NCBI RefSeq assembly: GCF_016862195.1
Contig: NZ_BOMM01000023.1
Span: 1-54,055 of the forward strand
Origin: Paractinoplanes ferrugineus
GTDB taxonomy: Bacteria > Actinomycetota > Actinomycetes > Mycobacteriales > Micromonosporaceae
Direction: 5' to 3'
DNA: 54,055 bases
In this document: positions 16,685 to 26,079 of the stretch, one piece after another
Numbering within the stretch: position 1 is the stretch's first letter
Layout of the letters: every line of letters begins with the position of its first letter
Translations under genes and position numbers: made by a program
The notes under the pieces: model-generated
Told to the model about the DNA's origin: nothing
What the model saw: the letters and a program-made list of their open reading frames with translations, nothing else
The model's database searches: none

Positions 16685-16831
16685 TCAGGGAGCGAAGTCG
16701 GCGCGATCGTGGTCGTTGCCGTAAAGCGGGAGATCAGGCGTGACCCATCGGGCGAGCGCCAGCATTGCCGCCGCCGAGGCGTGACCGCACCAGGGCGGCT
16801 GGTGGCAGACGATGCCGGGCGGCGGGGTCAC
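16685..16831 (-). CDS. Possible 48-residue Cys/His-containing protein
   Basis: A short frame opens at GTG 16831 (or GTG 16837) and ends at TGA 16685. The product starts MTPPPGIVCHQPPWCGH and ends YGNDHDRADFAP. Third codon positions are strongly G/C, as in the neighbours, and a stop codon lies just upstream, so the frame is bounded. The CH-x4-C-x-H cluster could bind metal. There is no good ribosome binding site close to either start, and I know no homologue. It lies on the same strand as the NYN gene upstream and the MFS gene downstream. Confidence 0.4.
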   Translation of the reverse strand: MTPPPGIVCHQPPWCGHASAAAMLALARWVTPDLPLYGNDHDRADFAP

Positions 16832-16875
16832 CGGCACAGACTAGCGTCCGCTCCACCGGAGTTCCGCCCGCGGCC

Positions 16876-16932
16876 GGGCGGGCAGCGGGGCAGGGCGGGC
16901 AGCGGGGCAGGGCGGGCAGCGGGGCAGGGCGG
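16876..16932. repeat. 17-bp tandem repeat, about 3.3 copies
   Basis: GGGCGGGCAGCGGGGCA is repeated perfectly at 16876, 16893 and 16910 and starts again at 16927. It ends one base before the stop codon of the NYN gene, so it lies in that gene's 3' untranslated region. Perfect copies suggest recent slippage. Confidence 0.95.
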
Positions 16933-16933
16933 C

Positions 16934-17314
16934 TCAGCGCCGGGGGACGCCGGAGGGGCCGCGCACCTCGGCGCCCAGGGCCGAGGCGCGCTCGCGGAGT
17001 TCCCGGTCGGCGGTGACGACCACGATTCGGCGGTCGCGGGGCTCATCCCGTACCAAATCGATGATCTTGTCGTCGCCCGAGTGCGGCGCCCTGGCCAGGG
17101 TGACGCCGTTGTCGGCGGGCGGAATTTCGCGGGCCTTGCCCTCGACCACGAGGGTGACCTCGACGGGGCCCGGAATGTCCGGAAGGCCGCCGGAAATGAC
17201 CGATGCCAGGGCATCACGCAGGCGGATGGCGGCCGCGGCGCGGTCCCGCCACCATCCGTCGGGGACGGATCCGACGACGTTGGCCCCGTCGACGATCACC
17301 AGAGGTACGGTCAT
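16934..17314 (-). CDS. NYN/PIN-like domain protein (putative ribonuclease)
   Basis: 126 residues. The N-terminus VPLVIVDGANVVGS carries the D-x2-N signature of NYN domains. Further acidic residues appear in SGDDKIIDLV and in the strand VVVTADRELRERA, completing the usual PIN-like acidic set. Such domains are metal-dependent ribonucleases, but the target is unknown. The ATG at 17314 faces the clp gene divergently, with 95 bp between the two starts. Confidence 0.75.
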   Translation of the reverse strand: MTVPLVIVDGANVVGSVPDGWWRDRAAAAIRLRDALASVISGGLPDIPGPVEVTLVVEGKAREIPPADNGVTLARAPHSGDDKIIDLVRDEPRDRRIVVVTADRELRERASALGAEVRGPSGVPRR

Positions 17315-17342
17315 GAAGTTGAGCCTACCTGTGTCAAGTCTT

Positions 17343-17370
17343 GGGAATTAACCCGACGGCTCCGGCGCTG
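17343..17370 (+). promoter_or_regulatory. Candidate SigR-type promoter for the clp gene
   Basis: GGGAAT at 17343-17348 is followed after 18 bases by GCTG. The thiol-stress sigma factor SigR of streptomycetes recognises GGAAT-N18-GTT, and clp genes are among its known targets. One base of the -10 differs. Predicted transcription would start about 30-35 bases before the ATG. Confidence 0.4.
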
Positions 17371-17409
17371 AGTCGGGGGCAACGGACGTACCGAGAAAGA
17401 AGAAGACTC

Positions 17410-19896
17410 ATGAGCATCGGACCGATCGGACCGGGCGGACCCGGCAACTGGGACGACCTGTTCGCACGCTTCTTCGGGGCGGCCGAGCCGCGCCGGCAGC
17501 AGCGCATAGACATCACGAAGTACATGAGCGGTGACGCCCGTCAGGTGCTCTCCGCCGCCGCCCGCCGGGCCGCCGAGCTCGCCGACGCGGAGCGTCATAT
17601 CGCTGATCTCGACACCGACCACCTGCTGTGGGGTGCTCTGCAGCAGGACGCGATGAAGCAGACCGTGCGCCGGGCCGGAGCCGACCCCGAGTCGTTGCTC
17701 GCGGCGCTGGGGCGCCCGGCCGGTGTCCGGGAGAATCCGCCGGAGCAGGTGCAGCTGACCCCGCAGGCGAAGCGGGCCCTGCTCGACAGTCTGCAGATCT
17801 CGCGGGCGCTCGGCTCGTCGTACATCGGGCCGGAGCACGTCCTGATGGCGCTCGGCCTCAACCCCGATTCGGCGGCCGGTCGGCTGCTGCAGGGCAAGCT
17901 CGACCCGCAGGCGCTGCAGGGCGGGGAGCCCCAGCCGGCGGCTCGCACCGCACCGGTGAGCAGCGGCAAGACCCCGACGCTCGAACAGTACGGGGTGGAC
18001 CTCACCGAGCTCGCCCGCCGCGGCGAGATCGACCCGGTGATCGGCCGGGCCGACGAGATCGAGCAGGCCGTGGAGATCCTGTCCCGGCGCACCAAGAACA
18101 ACCCGGTGCTGATCGGCGAGGCCGGCGTCGGCAAGACCGCCGTCGTCGAGGGCCTGGCCCAGCGCATCGTGGACGGTGACGTACCGCTGACCCTGGAGGG
18201 CAAGCGCGTCATGCAGCTCGACCTGGCCGGCCTCGTCGCGGGCACCCGTTACCGGGGTGACTTCGAGGAGCGGCTGCGCAAGGTCATCGACGAGATCCAG
18301 AACGAGGGCGACGGCCTGATCGTGTTCCTCGACGAGATCCACACCCTGGTGGGTGCGGGCGGTGGCGGCGACGGGGGCGGGATGGACGCCTCCAACATGC
18401 TCAAGCCCGCGCTCGCCCGGGGTCAGCTGCGGGTGGTCGGTGCGACCACGCTCGACGAATACCGCAAGTACATCGAGAAGGACGCGGCTCTCGCCCGCCG
18501 GTTCCAGCCGGTGCTGATCGGTGAGCCGAGCGTCGAGGACACGGTGGCGATCCTGCGCGGGTTGCGGGACAACTACGAGGCGCACCACCAGGTGCGGATC
18601 ACCGACGGGGCGCTGGACGCCGCGGCGGAGCTGTCCGACCGCTACATCACCGACCGGTTCCTGCCGGACAAGGCGATCGACCTGATCGACCAGGCCGGTG
18701 CCCGGGTGCGCCTGCGGGTCAAAACCCCGTCGGCGGACACGCGGGAGGACGAGCGGCGCCTCGAGCAGCTTTCCCGCGACCGGGACCAGGCGGTGGCGGC
18801 GGAGAACTACGAGAAGGCGTCGTCGCTGCGGGACGAGATCAACTCCATAAAGGAGAAGCTGGCCTCGGCGTCGGCTGACAAGACGGGCATTCCGCAGGTC
18901 ACCGAGGCGGACATCGCCGAGGTCGTGTCCCGCGCCACCGGCATCCCGGTGTCGCAGCTGACCGAGGAGGAGAAGGAGCGCCTGCTTCGCCTCGAGGGGC
19001 ACCTGCACGACCGGGTGGTCGGCCAGGACGACGCCGTCGAGGCGGTCGCCGAGGCGGTGCGGCGCTCGCGGGCCGGACTGGGCGACCCGGACCGGCCGGT
19101 GGGCAGCTTCCTGTTCCTCGGCCCGACCGGAGTCGGCAAGACCGAGCTGGCGCGGTCCCTGGCGGGTGCCCTGTTCGGGGACTCCGACCGGATGGTCCGG
19201 CTCGACATGAGCGAGTTCCAGGAGCGGCACACCGTGTCGCGGCTGGTCGGGGCGCCGCCCGGATACGTCGGCTACGACGAGGCCGGTCAGCTCACCGAGG
19301 CGGTCCGCCGCCGGCCGTACAGTGTGGTGCTGCTCGACGAGATCGAGAAGGCGCACCCGGACGTGTTCAACATCCTGCTTCAGGTGCTGGACGACGGGCG
19401 GCTGACCGACAGCCAGGGCCGGACGGTGTCGTTCAAGAACACCGTGCTGATCATGACGAGCAACATCGGCTCGGATCTGATCTCCGGCACCAAGCGGAGT
19501 GTCGGCTTCGGCGCCGGCACCGACGATTCCCTCAACGACCGGCTGGACCGTCGGCTCAAGGAGCAGTTGCGGCCCGAGTTCATCAACCGGATCGACGAGA
19601 TCATCGTCTTCCGGCAGCTGGAGACGGAGCAGCTGCACCAGATCACCGAGCTGATGCTGGCCGAGACGCGGCGCCGCCTGCACGCGCAGGACATCGGCCT
19701 GGAGATCTCCGCCGACGCCGTCGACTGGCTCGCGGCGAAGGGTTTCCAGCCGGAGTTCGGCGCCCGGCCGCTACGCCGCACCATCCAGCGTGAGCTCGAC
19801 AACCGGCTGTCGAAGCTGCTGCTCGGCTCGGACCTGACGGCCGGTCAGACGGTCAAGGTGGACGTGGTCGACGGCGAGCTCAGCTTCACGCACTGA
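17410..19896 (+). CDS. ClpC-like AAA+ unfoldase (Clp ATP-binding subunit)
   Basis: 828 residues. The protein has a Clp_N double-repeat domain (about 35-165), a first AAA+ module with GEAGVGKT at 236-243, a UVR-like middle segment near 455-490 and a second AAA+ module with GPTGVGKT at 571-578. The UVR segment makes it ClpC rather than ClpB. The N-terminus, [18 protein letters not shown], differs from housekeeping ClpC1 proteins, so this is probably a second, paralogous Clp ATPase. SVGFG in the second module may be the ClpP-contact loop. ATG 17410 follows the purine-rich GAAAGAAGAAGA. The 3' end overlaps the convergent LysR gene by 11 bp. Confidence 0.9.
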   Translation: MSIGPIGPGGPGNWDDLFARFFGAAEPRRQQRIDITKYMSGDARQVLSAAARRAAELADAERHIADLDTDHLLWGALQQDAMKQTVRRAGADPESLLAALGRPAGVRENPPEQVQLTPQAKRALLDSLQISRALGSSYIGPEHVLMALGLNPDSAAGRLLQGKLDPQALQGGEPQPAARTAPVSSGKTPTLEQYGVDLTELARRGEIDPVIGRADEIEQAVEILSRRTKNNPVLIGEAGVGKTAVVEGLAQRIVDGDVPLTLEGKRVMQLDLAGLVAGTRYRGDFEERLRKVIDEIQNEGDGLIVFLDEIHTLVGAGGGGDGGGMDASNMLKPALARGQLRVVGATTLDEYRKYIEKDAALARRFQPVLIGEPSVEDTVAILRGLRDNYEAHHQVRITDGALDAAAELSDRYITDRFLPDKAIDLIDQAGARVRLRVKTPSADTREDERRLEQLSRDRDQAVAAENYEKASSLRDEINSIKEKLASASADKTGIPQVTEADIAEVVSRATGIPVSQLTEEEKERLLRLEGHLHDRVVGQDDAVEAVAEAVRRSRAGLGDPDRPVGSFLFLGPTGVGKTELARSLAGALFGDSDRMVRLDMSEFQERHTVSRLVGAPPGYVGYDEAGQLTEAVRRRPYSVVLLDEIEKAHPDVFNILLQVLDDGRLTDSQGRTVSFKNTVLIMTSNIGSDLISGTKRSVGFGAGTDDSLNDRLDRRLKEQLRPEFINRIDEIIVFRQLETEQLHQITELMLAETRRRLHAQDIGLEISADAVDWLAAKGFQPEFGARPLRRTIQRELDNRLSKLLLGSDLTAGQTVKVDVVDGELSFTH

Positions 19897-20878
19897 CCGC
19901 CGACGCGGTCTCCACGGAGCCGCCTCCCAGGTGGGGATATTCCTTGGTCCACTCGACATAGAGCGGATTGCGGGAAACGACCTCCTGGTAGGCGGCTTCG
20001 GCCATCTCGATCAGCTTGGCCGAGCCGTGGGCGGCCTGTGACTCCGGGTGCCAGCCGAGCACCTGCCGCCAGCGCAGCGGCGCCCCGCGCAGCGGCCGTG
20101 AGGTCAGGCCGGCGGGCGGGCGGAACGTCGGCTGGCACAGGCCGAGGGCGAGACCGGACTCGACCATGTCGACGCAGCCGCGCACGTCGGTCTCGAGCAC
20201 CCGGCGCGGGGTGAAGCCGGACCGGGCGCAGGCCGCCGCGAAGCAATCGGCGAAACATCCGTCGCCGGTGCTGCCGACCCACTGCTCGTGCGCCAGCTCG
20301 GCCAGGTCCACATCGACCTGCTTGGTGGCCGGGTGGTCGTCGGGCATGAGCACGCACACCGCGTCGACCGCGACGGTCTGCCAGACGAGGCCGTAATCGG
20401 CCGCCGGCATCGCGTCGCCGCACACGCCCACCTGCGCGTAGTCGAGCTTGCCGGACTGGAGCATGGTGGCGAGCTCCTCCACGTAGTACGACGCGTGGGT
20501 GCTGATCTGGGCATCCGGCTGGGAGGTGGAGAGCCGGTAGACCATGCCGCCGAGGATCGGGCCGCCCAGCGCCCCGATGCGGTAGCGGCTCATCGTCTCG
20601 GTGCCGGCGGCACCGGCCATCCGGGCCGCCTCGTCCTGCAGGCCCTTCATGGCCGGCAACAGGACGCGAGCGCGGGACAGCACGAGCTCACCGAGAGCCG
20701 TGGGCCGGGCTCCCCGGCGGTCCCGCTCGAAGAGTGGACCACCAAGAGTGCGCTCGATGCGCTGAAGTTGCGCGGTCAAGGCCGGCTGGGCGAGCCCGAG
20801 CTGGGACGCCGCCTTGGTCACGCTGCCGGTTTCCGCGATGGCACAGACCACCTTGAGATGCCGCAGCTCCAGGTTCAT
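19886..20878 (-). CDS. LysR-family transcriptional regulator
   Basis: 330 residues. The N-terminal helix-turn-helix reads LRHLKVVCAIAETGSVTKAA, then LAQPALTAQLQRIERTLGG, the standard LysR pattern, followed by a two-lobed effector domain. The effector domain carries several Cys residues (GDGCFADCFAAAC), which could allow redox sensing, though that is speculation. LysR regulators usually act next to a divergent target; here the upstream neighbour, hemerythrin, is on the same strand 100 bp away. The target is not evident. Confidence 0.9.
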   Translation of the reverse strand: MNLELRHLKVVCAIAETGSVTKAASQLGLAQPALTAQLQRIERTLGGPLFERDRRGARPTALGELVLSRARVLLPAMKGLQDEAARMAGAAGTETMSRYRIGALGGPILGGMVYRLSTSQPDAQISTHASYYVEELATMLQSGKLDYAQVGVCGDAMPAADYGLVWQTVAVDAVCVLMPDDHPATKQVDVDLAELAHEQWVGSTGDGCFADCFAAACARSGFTPRRVLETDVRGCVDMVESGLALGLCQPTFRPPAGLTSRPLRGAPLRWRQVLGWHPESQAAHGSAKLIEMAEAAYQEVVSRNPLYVEWTKEYPHLGGGSVETASAVSA

Positions 20879-20978
20879 AGCGTGACGTTATTTCGTTAAA
20901 TGCATCGAAGGCTAGACCTGGAGCCTGCCGAAAGATCGAGCACATGTGACAAAACGGTTACGGAACCAGGAGGTAACT

Positions 20979-21563
20979 TCACAAATCCTTCCGGTACGTC
21001 GTTCGCCCGGTCATCACATCGCGCACCTTGTCGGCCACCGCCACGGCCGGATCGAGGATCTTGTTCCAGGGCGGCGACGACGGCGTACCGGGGTGCGGAC
21101 GCGTCGGTGCGGCCTCCTCGGCCAACTCGACGCGGTTGCCGACCCGGATCAGATCCTCGATCGGCACCATCTGCGCGAGCACCGGGAGCAACTCCTCCTC
21201 GTCGGCGGCGACGTGGCGGCGCAACGCCTCGACGACCTCCGCGGCGGCGCCTTCGTCGCCCTTGTCGAGCCGCTTGAGCAGAACCAGCAGCGCGTGATCC
21301 TCGGCAAGCTCGCGGGCCGCCAGATCCTCCCCGCCCGGCACGGCCTTCTTGATCGCCGGGTAGAGGTACTGCTCCTCGGCCGAGAGATGGCGGGAGAGCT
21401 CGGCGATCATCACGCTCCTCAGTTTCGGCGAGGCCGGCTCGGCGGCGAACCGCTCGCCGAGCTCGATCAGGTCGCGGTGCTGTTCGTTCAGCACGTCGAT
21501 CACGTTGCGGCCGGTGGTCTCGCCGCCGACGGGCGGAAGCGGGGGAAGATTCAGAGCGGACAC
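20979..21563 (-). CDS. Hemerythrin HHE domain protein
   Basis: 194 residues. Two HHE-type helical pairs supply His and Glu ligands: NEQHRDLIELGERF with LSRHLSAEEQYLYP, then EDHALL with RRHVAADEEELLP. Such proteins hold a di-iron or haem-free oxygen/NO-responsive centre in the cytoplasm. A Pro-rich C-terminal tail (RPHPGTPSSPPW) is an addition. It is divergent from the M20 peptidase, and LysR follows downstream on the same strand. Confidence 0.9.
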   Translation of the reverse strand: MSALNLPPLPPVGGETTGRNVIDVLNEQHRDLIELGERFAAEPASPKLRSVMIAELSRHLSAEEQYLYPAIKKAVPGGEDLAARELAEDHALLVLLKRLDKGDEGAAAEVVEALRRHVAADEEELLPVLAQMVPIEDLIRVGNRVELAEEAAPTRPHPGTPSSPPWNKILDPAVAVADKVRDVMTGRTTYRKDL

Positions 21564-21660
21564 GGGCTCGCCGGTACCCGAACCGGCGCTGTGACAAACC
21601 CGTCCCGGCCCCGGCCGCCACCCTTGGATGCGGTGCGCAATCTTCTGCTAAGAAGGGCGG

Positions 21661-22968
21661 ATGGAGACCACCGCCGCTTCGGAGGTCGTCGGCATCTGCC
21701 GCGACCTGCTGCGCATCGACACCACCAACACCGGCGACCCCGACACCACCGTCGGTGAACGCGTCGCCGCCGAATACGTGGCGGCGAAGCTCGACGAGGT
21801 CGGCATCGGCTACGAGTTGCACGAGTCCGCGCCGAAGCGGGCCAACCTGGTCGCCCGCATCCCCGGCGCGGACCGCGAGCGGGGCGCCCTGCTCGTGCAC
21901 GGCCACCTCGACGTCGTGCCGGCCGACGCGGCCGAATGGACGGTCCCGCCGTTCGCCGGCGAGGAGAAGGACGGCTTCCTCTGGGGCCGGGGCGCGATCG
22001 ACATGAAGGACTTCGACGCGATGATGCTGACGGTCTTCCGGGACTGGCAGCGCACCGGCTACGTGCCGCCCCGCGACATCGTGATCGCGTACACGGCCGA
22101 CGAGGAGGCCGGCATGCAGTACGGCTCGCAGTTCCTCGTCGAGAAGCACCGCGACCTGTTCGAGGGGTGCACCGAGGCGATCGGCGAGGTCGGCGGCTAT
22201 TCCTACACGGTGAACGAGAACATGCGCCTCTACCTGGTGCAGACCGCCGAGAAGGGTCTCGACTGGCTGAAGCTGCACGCCACCGGCCGGCCCGGGCACG
22301 GCTCGTTCATCCACGACGACAACGCGGTCACCGCGCTCGCCGAGGCCGTCGCCGCCGTCGGCCGGCACCGTTTCCCGATCGTGGTCACCCCGACGGTGCG
22401 CCGATTCCTCGAGGAGGTCTCCGACGCGCTCGGCATCGAGCTCGACCCGAACGACCCCGAGCTGGCGATCTCCAAGTTGGGCCCGATCGCCAACCTGATC
22501 GGCGCCACCATCCGGAACACCGCCAACCCCACCCGGCTCGAAGCCGGTTACAAGGACAACGTGATCCCGGGACGGGCGTCCGCCACCATCGACTGCCGCA
22601 CCCTGCCGGGGCATGCCGACTCGTTCCTGGCCGAGTTGCGCGAGATCATCGGGCCGGATGTCGAGATCGAGCACAAGCACCGGCAGCCGGCGGTCGAGAC
22701 CGAGTTCGGCGGCGCGCTGGTCGACGCGATGGGCGCGGCGCTTCGCGCCGAGGACCCGGGTGCGCGTACGGTGCCGTACCTGATGTCCGGTGGCACCGAC
22801 GCGAAGGCGTTCGCCACACTGGGGATCGACTGTTTCGGGTTCGCGCCGTTGCGCCTGCCTCCGGACCTGAACTTCAGCGCGCTGTTCCATGGCATCGACG
22901 AGCGGGTTCCGGTGGAGGGACTAGAGTTCGGCGTGCGTGTGCTGGACCACTTGCTCCGAAACAGTTGA
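21661..22968 (+). CDS. M20 family zinc metallopeptidase (ArgE/DapE/CPG2 type)
   Basis: 435 residues. Metal and catalytic motifs are in place: LLVHGHLDVVPAD (first His and catalytic Asp), GRGAIDMKD (bridging Asp) and YTADEEAG (general-base Glu plus ligand). The dimerisation domain follows (GRPGHGSFIHDDNAV), and a last His ligand appears near the end (ALFHGIDE). Members cleave small peptides or acyl-amino acids, but the substrate cannot be assigned. A typical Shine-Dalgarno AAGGGCGG precedes the ATG. A 223-residue acidic protein is encoded 30 bp downstream and is probably co-transcribed. Confidence 0.9.
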   Translation: METTAASEVVGICRDLLRIDTTNTGDPDTTVGERVAAEYVAAKLDEVGIGYELHESAPKRANLVARIPGADRERGALLVHGHLDVVPADAAEWTVPPFAGEEKDGFLWGRGAIDMKDFDAMMLTVFRDWQRTGYVPPRDIVIAYTADEEAGMQYGSQFLVEKHRDLFEGCTEAIGEVGGYSYTVNENMRLYLVQTAEKGLDWLKLHATGRPGHGSFIHDDNAVTALAEAVAAVGRHRFPIVVTPTVRRFLEEVSDALGIELDPNDPELAISKLGPIANLIGATIRNTANPTRLEAGYKDNVIPGRASATIDCRTLPGHADSFLAELREIIGPDVEIEHKHRQPAVETEFGGALVDAMGAALRAEDPGARTVPYLMSGGTDAKAFATLGIDCFGFAPLRLPPDLNFSALFHGIDERVPVEGLEFGVRVLDHLLRNS

Positions 22969-22998
22969 TTTCTCCGTTTTTCCGGGAAGGACCCGATA

Positions 22999-23670
22999 AT
23001 GACCGACCAGAACGCGGAACTCGACGCCGCCCTCGAAGCGGTCGTGGAGGCCGCGAAGGCGCATCTCACGGCGGTCAAGGCGGCGGCCGGCCGCATCGAC
23101 GACGACGACGTCTGGCAGGCGTACGTCAACCTCAACAACGCCTCGTTCGCCTACGACGAGAAGTTGCTCGAGGCGTTCGGCGAGGTGACGCCGTGGGACG
23201 TCGAGTCGATCGACCCGGATGAGGCCGACCAGCGCTTCGGCCTGGGCGTCGACGGTTACGACGCGGCCGAGTCGACGGACCCCTACCCGCAGGTGATCTC
23301 GGTGCGGCAGCGGCGCGACTACCGCGTGCCCAGCGTCGCGGCCCTGCTGCGGGTGGCCGACGCGGCCCGGCGCAACTCGGTGCCGGAGGACGAGGACGCC
23401 GGCGCGGTCGAGTCGGTCGGCGAGGCGGTGCTGGAGCTGCTGCAGGCGGGCGACGGTTCGCTGTCGTCGCTCGACGTGCCGGAGCTGGAGCCGCTCGACG
23501 GCCTGCTGACGGTGAGCGAGATCGCCGAGCCGCTCGACCTCGAGGCCTACGCGGACTCCGACGGCGACGGCCCGTTCGCCCCCCGGGAGGGTGACCTGCT
23601 GGTCGGCCGCCTCGACGAGCACCCGTTCCTGCCCGATGAGGAAGAGGACCACGCCGGGCACAACCACTGA
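22999..23670 (+). CDS. Conserved acidic actinobacterial protein of unknown function
   Basis: 223 residues, highly acidic. The N-terminal half is helical (LDAALEAVVEAAKAHLTAVK). The centre has a more conserved-looking stretch, YPQVISVRQRRDYRVPSV. The C-terminus is Asp/Glu-rich and ends in a His-containing tail, EEDHAGHNH, which could chelate metal. No catalytic motif is seen. It starts 30 bp after the M20 peptidase with GGGAAGGA as ribosome binding site. It converges with the DUF5703 gene. Confidence 0.8.
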   Translation: MTDQNAELDAALEAVVEAAKAHLTAVKAAAGRIDDDDVWQAYVNLNNASFAYDEKLLEAFGEVTPWDVESIDPDEADQRFGLGVDGYDAAESTDPYPQVISVRQRRDYRVPSVAALLRVADAARRNSVPEDEDAGAVESVGEAVLELLQAGDGSLSSLDVPELEPLDGLLTVSEIAEPLDLEAYADSDGDGPFAPREGDLLVGRLDEHPFLPDEEEDHAGHNH

Positions 23671-23674
23671 CGGT

Positions 23675-23866
23675 TCAGTAGGACAGTCCCGGCTGGGGGT
23701 TGGTCTGGATGCGCCGCCGCAGCACCACCTTCCGGGAACCGTCCCGGAAGAGCTGCACCCGGGCCAGCTCCCAGCCGGAGAACTCGGCCTGAATGGCCAG
23801 CTGCGCCGCGGCGGTCAGCCGATCGACATTCGAGGGCAACCGCAGCGGCGCGTATTCGTAGTCCAT
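23675..23866 (-). CDS. DUF5703-type small protein
   Basis: 63 residues: MDYEYAPLRLPSNV, then LAIQAEFSGWELARVQLF, then a basic strand RKVVLRRRI and the ending QPGLSY. This matches my memory of the actinobacterial DUF5703 family, found near aldo/keto reductases and M20 peptidases as here. Function is unknown. It is compact and lacks a signal peptide or membrane segment. The gene may share a transcript with the aldo/keto reductase upstream on the same strand, 33 bp away. Confidence 0.8.
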   Translation of the reverse strand: MDYEYAPLRLPSNVDRLTAAAQLAIQAEFSGWELARVQLFRDGSRKVVLRRRIQTNPQPGLSY

Positions 23867-23899
23867 GGAACCTAATATGCGCCGCTGATCGTTCCGTTG

Positions 23900-24895
23900 C
23901 TAGCCCGCCGGGCTGGGGTAACCCACACCCTCACGCTCCGGATATCCGAGGTCGACGGCGGACACGTCGTCGAGTGCCCGCGCGATCTCGGCCGGCAGGA
24001 CCAGCTCCTCGCTGAGCAGCGCGCCCTGCAACTGCCCGGCGGTGCGGGCGCCCAGGATCGGGGCCGCGATGCCGGGCCGGTCGCGCACCCACGCGATCGC
24101 CACCTCCAGCGGAGACACGCCGAGGCCCGCGGCCGCGGTCACCACCGCCTGCACGATGCTGGAGCTGCGCGGCTCCAGGTAGGTCCGGACGAACGCGGCC
24201 AGATGCTCGGTGGCGGCGCGCGAGTCGAGCGGCCGGCCGTTGCGGTATTTGCCGGTGAGCACCCCCCGGCCCAGCGGCGACCAGGCCAGGACGCCGAAGC
24301 CGAGAGCCGCCGAGGCGGGCAGCAGCTCCCGTTCGATGCCGCGCTCGAGCAGCGAGTATTCCATCTGGGCGGCGACGATCGGGGCCCGTCCCGGATAGGC
24401 GGACTGCCAGGTGGCGGCGCGCACCGACTGCCAGGCGGCGAAGTTGGAGATGCCGATGTAGCGCACCCGGCCGGAGGACACGGCGTGGTCGAGGGCCGCC
24501 AGGGTCTCCTCCAGCGGCGTCTGCGTGTCGTAGCCGTGGATCTGCCACAGGTCGACGTAATCCGTGCCGAGCCGGCGTAACGACGCGTCCAGGGAACGCA
24601 GCAGGTTGCCCCGTGAGCCGTCCCGGCGCCGGTAACCGTACGGGGTGAGACCGGCTTTGGTGGCGATCGTCACGTCGTCGCGCGGCACCAGATGGTCGAG
24701 CAGTGAGCCGATCACCGACTCGGCGTCGCCGTCGCCATAGACGTCGGCCGTGTCGATCGTCGTGCCGCCGGCCTCGAGGTAGACCTTGAGCTGGGCCGCC
24801 GCGTCATCGGGATCGGTGTCCCGTCCCCAGGTCATGGTGCCGAGGGCCAGTCGGGAGACCGCCAGCCCGCTTCGGCCGAGCGGTCGCTGCTGCAC
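23900..24895 (-). CDS. Aldo/keto reductase
   Basis: 331 residues, a TIM-barrel NADPH-dependent oxidoreductase. The catalytic tetrad is visible as D48 and Y53 (IDTADVYG), K80 (IATKAG) and H120 (DLWQIHGYD). The cofactor-phosphate region near the C-terminus (PILGARTAGQL) is also present. The substrate is not predictable. The start MQQRPLGRSG is typical of the family. The DUF5703 gene follows downstream on the same strand. Confidence 0.92.
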   Translation of the reverse strand: MQQRPLGRSGLAVSRLALGTMTWGRDTDPDDAAAQLKVYLEAGGTTIDTADVYGDGDAESVIGSLLDHLVPRDDVTIATKAGLTPYGYRRRDGSRGNLLRSLDASLRRLGTDYVDLWQIHGYDTQTPLEETLAALDHAVSSGRVRYIGISNFAAWQSVRAATWQSAYPGRAPIVAAQMEYSLLERGIERELLPASAALGFGVLAWSPLGRGVLTGKYRNGRPLDSRAATEHLAAFVRTYLEPRSSSIVQAVVTAAAGLGVSPLEVAIAWVRDRPGIAAPILGARTAGQLQGALLSEELVLPAEIARALDDVSAVDLGYPEREGVGYPSPAG

Positions 24896-25026
24896 GAGTG
24901 AACCTTATTCGCAGTGTGTCCTCAGCGAAATGCTCAGGCGCAGGTCAACCGGGTCGGTTACCGGACGGAAACTACTGAGCGTGGGTGGATAGGCTCACCG
25001 GAGGATCGGCAAACCGTGGAGGTCAC

Positions 25027-26079
25027 GTGCGGCTCGGAATCAGCCTCGGTTATCAGGCGGCGTGGACCACACCCGCCGATCACCTGGCCATGGCGCAGGA
25101 GGCGGATCGGCTCGGCTTCGCGGTGGCCTGGTCCGCCGAGGCCTACGGGTCGGACGCGGTGAGCATGCTCGCCTGGATGGCCGGCCAGACCCGGCAGATC
25201 GACCTGGGCGCGGCCGTGATGCAGATCCCGGCGCGCACCCCGGCGATGACCGCGATGACCGCGGCCACCATCGACGCGCTCTCCGGCGGCCGGTTCCGGC
25301 TCGGGCTGGGCGTGTCCGGCCCGCAGGTCTCCGAGGGCTGGCACGGCGTCCGGTTCGCGAAGCCGTTGCAACGCACCCGCGAATACGTCGACGTGGTCAA
25401 GATGGCGATCGCCCGGGAACCGGTCTCGTATCAGGGCGAATTCCACACGCTGCCGCTGCCCGACGGGCCCGGGAAGGCGCTCAAGCTGGGGTTCCGCCCA
25501 CCGCGTACGCAAATCCCGATCTATCTCGCCGCCGTCGGCCCGAAGAACCTGGAGCTCGCCGGTGAGATCGCCGACGGCTGGCTGGCGATCTTCTTCGCCC
25601 CGGACGCCGCGGGCGAATATCTGCAGCACATCGAGCGGGGCCGGGCCAAGCGCGGCCTCGGGCTGACCGGCTTCGACGTGGCCCCCACCGTGCCCGTCGT
25701 GCTCGGCGACAACGCGGCCTGGTGCGCCGACGTGATCCGGCCCTACGCGGCTCTCTACGTGGGCGGCATGGGCAGCCGGGAGCAGAACTTCTACAACCAA
25801 CTCGCCGTGCGGATGGGTTACGCCGACGCCGCCGCCAAGGTGCAGGAGCTCTACCTGAGCGGCAAGAAGGCGGAGGCGGGCGAGGCGATCCCGCAGGAGT
25901 TCATCGAGCGCACCTCGATCGTCGGAAACAAGATCCAGGTCAAGGAACGGTTGAAGCAGTACGCGGCGGCCGGCGTCGGCACGCTTTCGATCAGCCCCTA
26001 CGTCGGTGATCTGAAGAGCGGCATCGACACGTTGCGGATCGTGGCCGAGGCCTACGAAGAGTCCGGCGTGGCCGAGTAG
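25027..26079 (+). CDS. LLM-class F420-dependent oxidoreductase
   Basis: 350 residues with the luciferase-like monooxygenase fold: VRLGISLGYQAAW, HLAMAQEADRLGFAVAW, 'DALSGGRFRLGLGVSG' and 'PIYLAAVGPKNLELAGEIADGW'. In actinobacteria this subclass mostly uses coenzyme F420 rather than FMN. GTG at 25027 is chosen because GGAGGTCAC immediately precedes it. The stop shares one base with the start of the phosphatase gene (TAGTG), so it heads an operon with the mshC-associated genes. Confidence 0.9.
   Translation: MRLGISLGYQAAWTTPADHLAMAQEADRLGFAVAWSAEAYGSDAVSMLAWMAGQTRQIDLGAAVMQIPARTPAMTAMTAATIDALSGGRFRLGLGVSGPQVSEGWHGVRFAKPLQRTREYVDVVKMAIAREPVSYQGEFHTLPLPDGPGKALKLGFRPPRTQIPIYLAAVGPKNLELAGEIADGWLAIFFAPDAAGEYLQHIERGRAKRGLGLTGFDVAPTVPVVLGDNAAWCADVIRPYAALYVGGMGSREQNFYNQLAVRMGYADAAAKVQELYLSGKKAEAGEAIPQEFIERTSIVGNKIQVKERLKQYAAAGVGTLSISPYVGDLKSGIDTLRIVAEAYEESGVAE

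Noticed and set aside
17311..19683. 790-codon minus-strand frame opposite the clp gene
   Set aside because: Antisense shadow of a strongly conserved AAA+ protein.
20896..22890. 664-codon minus-strand frame across the hemerythrin and M20 genes
   Set aside because: Overlaps two well-supported genes; sequence has no family features.
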